DNA of 64,000 bases from Phialocephala subalpina. Lineage: Eukaryota; Ascomycota; Leotiomycetes; Helotiales; Mollisiaceae. How positions within the stretch are numbered: position 1 is the first letter of the stretch; each line of letters opens with the position of its first letter. Position numbers and translations under genes: made by a program. A model generated the notes under the pieces. That model was not told where the DNA came from, did no database searches, and worked only from the letters and a program-made list of their open reading frames with translations. The stretch covers positions 33,802 to 97,801 of the forward strand of contig FJOG01000055.1 of the NCBI GenBank assembly GCA_900073065.1, in the 5' to 3' direction. This document shows positions 23,590 through 32,796 of the stretch, in pieces.

Positions 23590-23780
23590 TTGGAACAGCA
23601 TAGAGAGTCGAAGTTGAGGTTGATAGGAGATGGTTGGTTGAAGAACGAGGTTGAGGCGGTGTGAGTGAAGATGAGGGTGCGGGGATGAGGAGGTGTGAGT
23701 CATTCCCCCTTGCAATGTTCAGCTCGAGATCAGCTTCTTTACCGAGTATGATGTCTAGGGTTGAAAGGTAGAGATGCAAG
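23590..23780 (-). repeat. Dispersed segment with conserved reading frame, copy 2
   Basis: On the minus strand it reads LDIILGKEADLELNIARGND, matching LDIVLVIEAEHELNI of the copy at 14953 without length change, and the following 130 bp also align, including CTATGCTGTTCCAAC. It lies inside a 146-codon ORF (23339-23779) rich in Ser, Pro and Thr. Direct tandem neighbour of copy 3. Confidence 0.5.
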
Positions 23781-23879
23781 TGGTCACTCCAGATTCTTTA
23801 GGCATGGATGGGACTTTGTGCTGAGGACGATGTGTGTGGTGGGAGAACGACCTGAGTATGTCGGAAACCTTTTCGCTGA

Positions 23880-23965
23880 AAGTTCAGCTCGAAGTTGGCA
23901 TCTTTGCCAAGGATAATGTACGGATCGAGAAAGAAGATATTCAATTACAGCATCCTATCTATAAC
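23880..23965 (-). repeat. Dispersed segment with conserved reading frame, copy 3
   Basis: The minus strand reads YIILGKDANFELNFQRK, again without indels relative to the other copies over about 17 codons. The plus-strand flank (ATGGATRGGACTTTG near 23805 and 23972) also repeats, so copies 2 and 3 form a diverged tandem duplication of about 165 bp. Confidence 0.45.
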
Positions 23966-24870
23966 ATCAGGTATGGATAGGACTTTGAGCTGGGGGGGAA
24001 AGATCTAGGTGAGGGGGTTTCCGGGTCACGTGTCCCCGCACTCACAATTCGCCACTCCTCTTTCGAAGGGTGAAAAAAAGGCTTTTTCGGGGCGATTCTT
24101 TCATTATTTGCGTTCTATCCTTATTTACAATATAAGTACTTCCTGTTTACCCATGTACTTTCAGAGATCAAGTAGTGGATCAATCTTTAAATCTTAGCTG
24201 ATGTTGAGAGGAGGAGCTGGGGGAGTAGCTGTGTCTCCATTTACTATTCGATGATACTCCAAGAAAGATACACCAAGCAAGGGTCAAGCTTGACCTTCTA
24301 TCCCTCTGCACTTTTCCCTTTTCAATGGCACACTGAAGTCATTGTTGTCAACCCTTACTTCGCTGTTGACAATCCTTTCACCACCAAAAATGGTTAACTA
24401 CTTTCCACCTTCAGCCAGCCTTTCTCTTCGTGAACTTCATCTCATTGTATGGATCTGGGAAAGTTTTTATTCCCTGCCTCAGAAATGGATATGGTGAGAA
24501 TCTCATGGTGTCCAAATGCATGGGCTTCTAAGAGCATCTGGGATATTAACTGCCTAATAAGTTGGATTGGGGGAGATATTTATATTAGTGCGAGGTGGCA
24601 AAGTGTGGGAAAAGCATGCCTGCATTTTCGAGTCAGTGGGCTAGTGAATTGAAAGATAGAGGGACCGAGGACTTGAAGGATGGGAAGCTCTGAAAACGGT
24701 GAATAGGGCAACTCCCTTCCCAAGTAGTGAATGCCTTTCCCTGGTCTGCAAGATAGCTATACTTTCCGTCTACTTTTACGTTTCTCTTCGCCTCAAAATC
24801 ACGGTCATCTCTTCCAAGATACATAAATCAAGGTTAGTACTTCTGCAAAGTCAATACAACCAACTTCTCC

Positions 24871-25311
24871 NNNNNNNNNNNNNNNNNNNNNNNNNNNNNN
24901 NNNNNNNNNNNNNNNNNNNNNNNNNNNNNNNNNNNNNNNNNNNNNNNNNNNNNNNNNNNNNNNNNNNNNNNNNNNNNNNNNNNNNNNNNNNNNNNNNNNN
25001 NNNNNNNNNNNNNNNNNNNNNNNNNNNNNNNNNNNNNNNNNNNNNNNNNNNNNNNNNNNNNNNNNNNNNNNNNNNNNNNNNNNNNNNNNNNNNNNNNNNN
25101 NNNNNNNNNNNNNNNNNNNNNNNNNNNNNNNNNNNNNNNNNNNNNNNNNNNNNNNNNNNNNNNNNNNNNNNNNNNNNNNNNNNNNNNNNNNNNNNNNNNN
25201 NNNNNNNNNNNNNNNNNNNNNNNNNNNNNNNNNNNNNNNNNNNNNNNNNNNNNNNNNNNNNNNNNNNNNNNNNNNNNNNNNNNNNNNNNNNNNNNNNNNN
25301 NNNNNNNNNNN
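24871..25311. other. Assembly gap (run of N)
   Basis: 441 undetermined bases; the ORFs that appear to cross it are artefacts. Nothing can be said about its content. Confidence 0.99.
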
Positions 25312-27206
25312 CTAGTCTTCATCTAGGCTAGAACCCGTCTTCCTTTGAACACCTTCAATTCGCCATTCACTTTGATCTTCTATCCAGATAGCATGTGCAA
25401 ACTGCTTTAGGAACCACTTCCACAGGATTGATTCTCAATTCACCACACTTCTCTGCATCAGCCAAAATCAAGCACGCCATCCTATTTTGCTTGTTTCTAG
25501 CGCCAGATTAGTATAAATACCTCCTCCTCTCCTCATTCCAACGCCGCTTTAAGGCAAGAATATCAAACAGGAAGATCATACAGGAACGGGGGGCACTCAC
25601 CCTTTGTTGACTTTCTTCTGCTCGTGCCCTTTCTCTTTTGGAGTGGACATGAAAGCTCACCTCCTATACCCTCTTTCCCTCCTCCCTTTCAAAAACAATG
25701 AACTTGGAAGTGTTGTCATTTCGCAACTGCTGTCAATATTTCATCATCACGGTACTAATGGCGACTGCGAATCATTCCATCCTTGCGAAAGTTTCTGGAC
25801 TGTGAATGGATGGAAGTTTTATGTCTACAGCCCACTTGAAGGAGATTGTGTGTGCAGGTGAGCCTACACTAACTAGGTGCTATTCAGTTGCTGACTTGCC
25901 CTACATGTCGTTAGGATTGTCCTCATCAATGATTTGTTGCTACCCAAAAGCGTTAGTCCTGAAGATATTTATACTCTGGAACTCCCCGGCCCTAGGTAGT
26001 TTTTTTGCGTTTGTGTTTCTGGTTGGGTAAAGTTGAGAGAAGAAGTGAAATGCAAAGTGTTGGACAAATCAAGTGAGGCTTCAAACTCCTTTCTAAATGA
26101 AAATAAGCATACTAACTTTATTAGACTCTTAGTCCCTCCGTCCGTCTCCCTCAGTGAATGCGCTGTTCTTATACTCACTGTAATCAAATAGCGGAAATAT
26201 CTAAACTTACACCCTCCCTGCCGCCTTAGTTAACACTGCCGCCTTTCCCGCTTTTCTCCCCCTAATCTTCCAAAGCAAGTGTCAAAGCACAAGAAGAGTA
26301 AAAGGCGTTAGGAAAGTTTGTGAATGGCAATGGAGACCGACACTGCCATTATCAGGATACTAAAAAGATAAACTGAGACGAAGTGTATGTTATAAGAGGA
26401 GCTTATCGAATATTTAAAGTGATCACTGTCAAGAGCTGGATTACTATGAATATCTTTAAACAAAGGAATTTTGGCTTCGAAGCTCGCGTCTCGAGTCCTC
26501 GTAACTCGTCGGCATCGACCTACTCCATCTAAGGCGAGGAAAATAGTCATGTACTCAACAAAACGTGGCCGGGTGTAGGCTGTCTGTGAAGTGAGGTCGA
26601 ATTCGCAGTGTGTATAGTACTTGTTGTGGCCCTCAACTGAGGATAGGTAGGCCATATCGTAATATAGAGACTAGTGGCAGGAGAACTTGCATTGCCTAGC
26701 TTGTACTGTAATTTGTAGTCTCCTTGTTAATCCCCCTGAGCTTAGCTTCGGGCTAAGCGAGATTCATTCAAACACAATTGATATTCAAGGTTTGCCGCTA
26801 CCTTGATAATGAAGAGAAAGAAATATAGATTGTCAAGGATTGAATGAGGCTACAATTCGGAATTGCGAGCTGAGAGAATGAATCGATTATAATCATAAAG
26901 TGTTCTCGTCACGTGAACTATCGCCGTTCCTCGAGCACTTTGGACTGCCTTCTTATCGGATGACGGTATCAAGTTACGGCCTCAATTTCATCAGATAGAG
27001 CCAGCTAAGAGCTTTGTCTCGCTTAGAGTAGCTTTGATTTTCGAAAAGATCGAGGTTAAAAGCTCGTCCTCGAGTCGCAACCTCCACCTTCTCGTCTATC
27101 TCTCGAGACTCAAGTCCGCGAGCACATTCTTGAACCAAGGCGCATCACTTTCTGAAAGCTCTTCTCGACTACCAATCTTCAAAGAAGTGCAAAGAAGCCC
27201 GCAATC

Positions 27207-28469
27207 ATGCCTACTACCACGCGCAACCAGTGGGAGCAGCAAATCAATCCGCAAGGATCAGCTTCGCAGAGCCCAGCCTCAACTCGCCGCGCAAGCGGAC
27301 GCTCTACCGCGAGAAAACCAATTGTCGATCACTCGGATGAGGAAGAAGATGAAGATAACGAGGACGACGACGACGACGAGTTCCGACTGCCATCTGCCAC
27401 TGCGCCAAAGTCAGGTCGCACTCGCCGCGGAAGTGCACGCTCTGCTACCCGACAAACATATGTGGAGGACTCTGACGACGAACTTGACGACGGAGACTTC
27501 TCACCAACCAACTTCCCCTCATCTCCACCTGTCCGAAAGCCTGGCACACCTCTCCCAAGCCGAACAAGACCAAGACCAGAACCTCGCAAATTCTCCATCA
27601 CCTCCCCTCTTCAAAGCCGACCCGGAACACAACATCACGAACCCTCCATCACCCCTCCAACAATCTCACCTTTGTCCCAACGATTCAATTCACCCGCCCA
27701 CGATTCTGATGAAGAAGAGGCCGCAGCCACATCCGAAGCCGAGCACAACTCCGAAACTGAAGCACAAGCAAAATTGAGAGAAGAAGAACACAAGGCAAAG
27801 TTGAAGAGCGCAAGACTGGCCGAAGCAACCAGAAAGCGCTGGGCTGATGGTAGGATGAAGGGTCCGATGGAGAAGCGCGCCGCCACCAATGAGGCCAAGA
27901 AAGCCGCGAAGCTGGCTGCGCAGGCAGCAAAGAACGGTACTGCTGCTCCCTCATCTGCTCCTTCATTGCCGGCCGCAGTCCAAGCTCCGGCTCGACGTGG
28001 ACGACGTACCCCTTCTGCCCGCGCCACCGCTTACAAGCACGCTGAAGACGATGACGACGAGGAAGACGAAGAAGAAGACATTGTCGCTGCTGCAGCACGG
28101 CGTGGACGACGCGCTCCTCCTCCCGCTCCCATCAAAGTCAGCAAGTACAGCCCAGACGAACGCGAGGATGAAGAGGAGGAAGAAGAAGAGGAAGAAGAAG
28201 AGGAAGAAGAAGAGGGGGAGGATGATGAGGAAGATGAGGATCCCGACGATGAGCCGAACCACTTCCCACCTCAACCAAAAGGCGCGAATCCTGAGCATTT
28301 GATCACAGGCCAGATGCCCTATTTCACTCCATTCTTCAAGCGTCCTGGCTTCGCTCCACAACCACCTATAACCGGCAAGGAAGCATGGGCTGCCAATAGG
28401 GTCTGGGATGATGAGAAGAAGCAATATGTGGTTGTGGATGAGAAGAAGTTGGCCAAGTATGGAGACTGA
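27207..28469 (+). CDS. Acidic, disordered nuclear-type protein with AT-hook-like motifs, 420 aa
   Basis: Intronless ORF starting MPTTTRNQWEQQINP. Almost the whole chain is low complexity. An acidic cluster sits near residue 45-60, a second DSDDE cluster near 90, a lysine/alanine-rich helix at 195-250 (EEEHKAKLKSARLAEATRKR), two ARRGRR motifs (near 270 and 300) that resemble AT-hook cores, and a run of about 20 glutamates near 320-340 encoded by GAA/GAG triplets. The only fold-like part is the last 70 residues (TGQMPYFTPFFKRPGF...WAANRVWDDEKKQYVV), which may be the conserved module. Composition suggests a chromatin- or RNA-associated protein in the nucleus, but I do not recognise the family. 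The poly-Glu tract is a microsatellite-like site where length may vary. Confidence 0.75.
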   Translation: MPTTTRNQWEQQINPQGSASQSPASTRRASGRSTARKPIVDHSDEEEDEDNEDDDDDEFRLPSATAPKSGRTRRGSARSATRQTYVEDSDDELDDGDFSPTNFPSSPPVRKPGTPLPSRTRPRPEPRKFSITSPLQSRPGTQHHEPSITPPTISPLSQRFNSPAHDSDEEEAAATSEAEHNSETEAQAKLREEEHKAKLKSARLAEATRKRWADGRMKGPMEKRAATNEAKKAAKLAAQAAKNGTAAPSSAPSLPAAVQAPARRGRRTPSARATAYKHAEDDDDEEDEEEDIVAAAARRGRRAPPPAPIKVSKYSPDEREDEEEEEEEEEEEEEEEGEDDEEDEDPDDEPNHFPPQPKGANPEHLITGQMPYFTPFFKRPGFAPQPPITGKEAWAANRVWDDEKKQYVVVDEKKLAKYGD

Positions 28470-28569
28470 GCATATTATCTGCGACAACATGTGCAAGAAG
28501 CGCATTTTGTTTGTCGGCGATGATATTGTTAAGCTGTTACCACTGGCTCAGCGAGGCCCAGCTCTCACT

Positions 28570-29069
28570 CCTCTCCATCAGATGTCAGCTAAGTCAGTCC
28601 TGACACCCTGATCCCGCTCGCCCTTATGTTTCTAATCGGTGCTCAAGGTGGAGCGACTGGTCATACTGGGTTGACTTCTGGGTGGGATACTGTCAGGTCG
28701 GCACTCTCCAGGCTGGCATTTCTCTCGGCACTTATTTTGATTTCCTTTCTTTAGGCGTCGCGCGGGGTTTCCTTTGTCTCTGCGGTAGCATTTACTGTCA
28801 GTGTTTACTTTGGGGAGGACCTCTCCATCAGATGTCAGCTAAGTCAGTCCTGACACCCTGATCCCGCTCGCCCTTATGTTTCTAATCGGTGCTCAAGGTG
28901 GAGCGACTGGTCATACTGGGTTGACTTCTGGGTGGGATACTGTCAGGTCGGCACTCTCCAGGCTGGCATTTCTCTCGGCACTTATTTTGATTTCCTTTCT
29001 TTAGGCGTCGCGCGGGGTTTCCTTTGTCTCTGCGGTAGCATTTACTGTCAGTGTTTACTTTGGGGAGGA
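28570..29069 (+). repeat. Perfect 250-bp tandem duplication
   Basis: Bases 28570-28819 and 28820-29069 are identical by eye across the whole unit, which begins CCTCTCCATCAGATGTCAGC and ends TTTACTTTGGGGAGGA. It starts about 100 bp after the stop codon of the preceding gene and has no conserved ORF in it. It is either a very recent duplication or an assembly artefact. Confidence 0.9.
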
Positions 29070-29502
29070 TCTTTTAAACACGTCTTTCTGCTTCTCAGAA
29101 CGAGGGGTTCCTCCTTTTTAAGCGAGATAAGCGAAGATGACCAGGAAAAGAGGTTGAGGTTCCAAATATCTGGAGGTACCACATACTGTGAGAGCAGAAG
29201 ATGTGCCAGGCGGATTCGAATTCGGAGAAACTCGTCAAAGATTGAGACTTTAGAAGCAAAATAAAGTCGAACAACGTCCTGGAATGAAAAGTAACATCGT
29301 CCAAAATGCGGCCTAATAACCAGACATTGAGCAATAGCGCATAGAACAAACACATTATGTATCCAACGAAGGCACCGAGGAGTTGCACATAATAACAAGT
29401 AACAGCAGAGTTCGAAGCGTCTTGATGGAAGGAAACATGACCTGGTCGGCACGTGATTGGACGGCACGTGGGCGGGGCAGCTCCAAAAAGCACCGACGTC
29501 AT

Positions 29503-30229
29503 GGCGGCGGTTACAGCCACAGGTGCTTCTAGCTACAACCATAGGCCTGTGGCTGTAACCAAAGACTTTATCTGGCTAATTAGCCGAGTAATGTCAGATC
29601 CAGATACTTTGATTAGTCGTTTTTGCTGCTATTCCCGGATTCCGAGTTTCTTTGGCTTTTGCCGATCGCGAGTTACACTCGGGATCGAAATACCGAAATA
29701 AGTTTCTAAAGATATATTCTATATCAATCGGCGGTCGCTACTAGTAGCTCGAAAGAAATAATAAGAGTCTACTGCTTTTAATATTTAAGTTAACGTAAAA
29801 TTCAATTATTATAAAAATCGCTAATTATAATAATTTCAACGTTTCGATCGCATTTTATTTAAATACGAAAAAATAAATATTTTATTTGGTATTTCTTTTC
29901 TTAACGGCTTCGAAAAGTATATCTTTAAATGTTAAAGCTTTAATTTAATTATTTACGGCGTATATTGTAGTCTTTGGGTAAATAATCGCACCCCTGAGAG
30001 TTAATGCTTCTAGCACATTCCACATACAAAAGGTCCTCGCAAGCTCAAAATCCAGCTATTTGATTCGATAAAGCCTTGGTTTGAGGCTCAGTCTAAAACC
30101 CTCAGGGGTGCGATTATTTATCCAAAGACCATAGTAGATTAACTTTGATTCCGGTTACAGACACAAGTGCTCAGCTATAGCCACAGGCCTGTGGGTCTAG
30201 CTAGAACCCCCTGTGGTTGTAGCCAATGC
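29503..30229. mobile_element. Non-autonomous DNA transposon relic with about 55-bp terminal inverted repeats
   Basis: The left end (29503-29560: GGCGGCGGTTACAGCCACAG...GGCCTGTGGCTGTAACC) and the reverse complement of the right end (30174-30229: GGCATTGGCTACAACCACAG...GGCCTGTGGCTATAGC) align over their full length, and each arm is itself partly palindromic. The element is flanked by the 10-bp direct repeat CCGACGTCAT (29493-29502 and 30230-30239), a likely target-site duplication. The interior (29700-29960) is AT-rich with no transposase ORF, consistent with RIP decay, and holds a nested small element. The flanking repeat contains the palindrome GACGTC, so target choice may matter. Superfamily uncertain. 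Confidence 0.65.
29968..30133. mobile_element. MITE of about 166 bp nested in the larger element
   Basis: Terminal inverted repeats of about 31 bp: left 29968-29998 begins TAGTCTTTGGGTAAATAATC and ends CGCACCCCTGAG; the right arm 30101-30133 is its reverse complement with about three differences. A flanking TA could be the target duplication, as in Tc1/mariner-derived MITEs. No coding capacity. Its ends are much less AT-shifted than the host element interior, suggesting later insertion. Confidence 0.65.
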
Positions 30230-30375
30230 CCGACGTCATCAGTTGACGATGAACTTTAATCCGGGGAAAAACATATGATATCGAAAACATCCAAACTCTC
30301 CCTCAATTCAACTCCTCTTCCTTTTCCACAACCTCACACTCAATCGGTCTACTCATCCCCATCCCATACTTCAAA

Positions 30376-31213
30376 ATGTCGTCCGATTCTCTCGCGCTCC
30401 TGCGTCGAAACGCCAGCAAAGAGTTAACCGAACTTGCCGAACAACATATGAAGTCCGACCTCCAGCAATCCGATCGCGATGCATTGAAAAGCGCAGCAGG
30501 AACTTTCTCAACTTACACGACGATTGGATCGCTGCTTGGATTGGGATTGGGTGCTGCAATGGCGTTTCGGGTGAGGAAGGTGAGGATGGATTATTTCAGG
30601 GCGTTTAGGGCGATGGAGAAGCCGACTCATGTGCAGTTTGCTAATGGGAGGATCGGTATGTGGACTTCTGTTTTCATTTGTGCTGATCGTTTTGGTGGCT
30701 CGGGTTGGGAGAAAAGAGGATTTGGATGTGAGGAAGGAAAGATGATCGCGGGGTGAGAAATTGGAGAGGGGGGTGGTGCTGATCATCAGCTGGAGCTAGT
30801 GCGCTTTGGGATGCACTGCTTCTCAGAACGTCAAGCGACGACCATACCTCAATAGCTGCTTCCTCTCTTGAATTTGATATGAGGTCGAGAGAAGCTGCTT
30901 GTAGTTTTGAACCATTGCTAACGTCGTTATGTCAACAGAGGCGCTGCCAGATCTGACTCCAATGCTCAAGCCATCAACGCTGGGAGACGTCGCAGCATAC
31001 TTCTTCTTCAGTACAGGAGGATTATTCATTGGAGGCGAAACCGGCTTACTACTGGGATCTTACAGTGCTAAAAGATCAATCACCAGTGACCCTGAGATGA
31101 AGGCCAGGATAGAGACAGCATACAGGAGGTTCCGAGCTGATGTTCTGAAGCGGGAGGTTGCACTCTTGGAGAAGGAAGATAGCAAGCCTGACGCCGTTGA
31201 GAAGTGGTTTTGA
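30376..31213 (+). CDS. Small predicted membrane protein with two glycine-rich hydrophobic segments, 184 aa
   Basis: Exons 30376-30655 and 30939-31213 joined by a 283-nt intron (donor GTATGT, acceptor AACAG, phase 1). Segment one, YTTIGSLLGLGLGAAMAF (about residues 49-66), and segment two, AAYFFFSTGGLFIGGETGLL (about 111-130), look like short transmembrane or glycine-zipper helices; the flanks are charged and the C-terminus is a helical, basic-acidic stretch. The size and pattern suggest a mitochondrial or ER membrane protein, but I do not recognise the family. The long intron is unusual for this window, though both splice sites are good and phase is preserved. Confidence 0.7.
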
Positions 31214-31230
31214 TTTCTAGGATATGAATC

Positions 31231-31926
31231 TCAGTGTCGCCTAGTTTGGCCACAGTGGCAAACACAATTACACATCTTACCCCGATTTAACGTCGTGCAG
31301 TCGCAGAGTTCGGCCCAAGATTCCCCATATTGCGAGTCGTTGACCCAAACTTTGTTTCCTGTTACACCTGCAGACCCCGTTCCAGATGATACGACAAAGA
31401 TCTCGTCGCCATTCTTGTATGCCCTACTGCTTCCCACCACCGCAAACGCTTCGGTTCCGTTCCTGAGCCCAGAAATTCGACTGCCGTTGCTCAAAGTTAA
31501 CGTACGAAGATCCATCGAGGCTAGGTCTGGCCCGACTAGAGAGTTTGATGAGCCGGAGCCAAGTCGCAGCTGCCCAGGGGTATTGGTGATCATCTTGGTA
31601 GATGCAACGCTGACATTTTGCCCACCGACGTAGGCAGCCGTTCCTTTAGAATTGAAAAATGAGCTAGAGCCTCCGCCTGCACTCGATGACCATGCCACGG
31701 CATTATCACCATATTTGACAGAGCCTGCAATGGCGTTTCCACTTTTCGCAACAGCATATATTCCCGAATGATTTGCGAATGTTCCCGCTTCCGCGTTGCC
31801 TTGCGTCAGAGCCATGGAGTTCGAAGCCCCTTTCGTGGTTAGGTACTGGACTGGCTTGGAAGAGAAGAAGGAATGTTGTCACATACCATGACGACTCACG
31901 AGGGCGGTGAGATCCATAGGTCCCAT
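31231..31926 (-). CDS. Gly/Ser/Asn-rich protein of unknown function, 212 aa
   Basis: Exons 31926-31887 and 31829-31231 with a 57-nt intron (GTATGT donor, CTAAC branch point, phase 1). The methionine at 31917 is an alternative start. The chain is low in lysine and rich in short beta-strand-like repeats such as SGNAIAGSVKYGDNAVAWSS and SNGSRISGLRNGTEAFAVVG, hinting at a repeated beta-structure. No signal peptide is evident. The last residues (CNCVCHCGQTRRH) are cysteine-rich, and a further 3' intron is possible because GTAAGA occurs just before them. Convergent with the preceding gene, only 17 bp apart. Confidence 0.55.
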
Positions 31927-32796
31927 CTTCGAAGGTTGCCCCCTAACAGTCGTTGTGACAAATTCGATTGAGTAGTCTTGAGGCCAGAGGGAGCGTGACG
32001 AAGTTTTTAGATTCTGGGGTCTGGTCGGCTTTTAAATGTGAGGCTGTATGAGGCTGTCGCCCGAGAGCATGGTGCATGCCCAAGGCTCACACGCGGAAGT
32101 ATCCCGTGTCCCACGCCCAAATGCCCTTTCAACCCAAAGACTAGATTCAGTTCTATGCAGCAAGCCACCGAACTTTAATAGGCGGCTTGGTGTGGTTGAT
32201 TCGTAACGAGGATGTAAACCATATGCAGTAGACGAATGTGCTACCAAGCCTTCAGCGCGCCAACTAGAGACATCGAACGCATGACCAAACTCTGATCAAT
32301 CATCACACTGCTTGGAGATGTCGGAACGCAGGTATTAATCACTTCAAGGAAAAGAAAAGGAGGAAACGAAGGAGCGTGGGGGTTGAAGAAGCTTCTGAAG
32401 GCAAGGCTGCGTACAAGTGACGGAGACGAGATTTAGCCGACGACGCCAAGACTTCAGTGGAGCAGATCCATCAATAGCCTCACCTATGCAATAGGTCTCG
32501 GGAAGACTATATTGCCCTTGTTCTACGGCTTAGACTTGTCTCTACTCCAGTATACATACCTGCAGCAGATACCCAGAGAATAAGACTTGAATCATGTGAG
32601 CCAGGTACCAAGTCCGAGGAATTTGTGTTTACGGAATCATGGAAAAACATGTTTTCGACTCTGCGTACAGTGCGTGGTGTCTGGTTGAAAACAACAGTAT
32701 TTAACTAGCCGCGGAAACGGATCCACCATTCGTCTCATCGGCCGCAGTACCGCTGCGGTACTACCGCACACTAGCCTGTTTCAACGAAGCAGACTA
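31927..32796. other. 0.9 kb intergenic, no gene seen
   Basis: Promoter side of the minus-strand gene at 31231-31926 and 3' side of the esterase-like gene. Only a 71-codon ORF without motifs. Confidence 0.4.

Larger units (their letters stand above)
21885..27206. other. 5.3 kb intergenic stretch with assembly gap and repeat copies, no supported gene
   Basis: Contains the 3' region of the J-protein gene, two copies of the dispersed frame-keeping segment (23590-23780 and 23880-23965, minus orientation), and the N gap. A 146-codon minus ORF (23339-23779) and a 115-codon minus ORF (26308-26655, hydrophobic C-terminus) are the longest candidates; neither has a recognisable domain. The last 200 bp before 27207 are the leader of the following gene. 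Confidence 0.45.

Noticed and set aside
24699..25331. 210-codon ORF across the N run
   Set aside because: Artefact of undetermined bases.
31295..31633. 112-codon plus-strand ORF
   Set aside because: Antisense of the minus-strand Gly/Ser-rich gene, which has a spliced start and longer frame.
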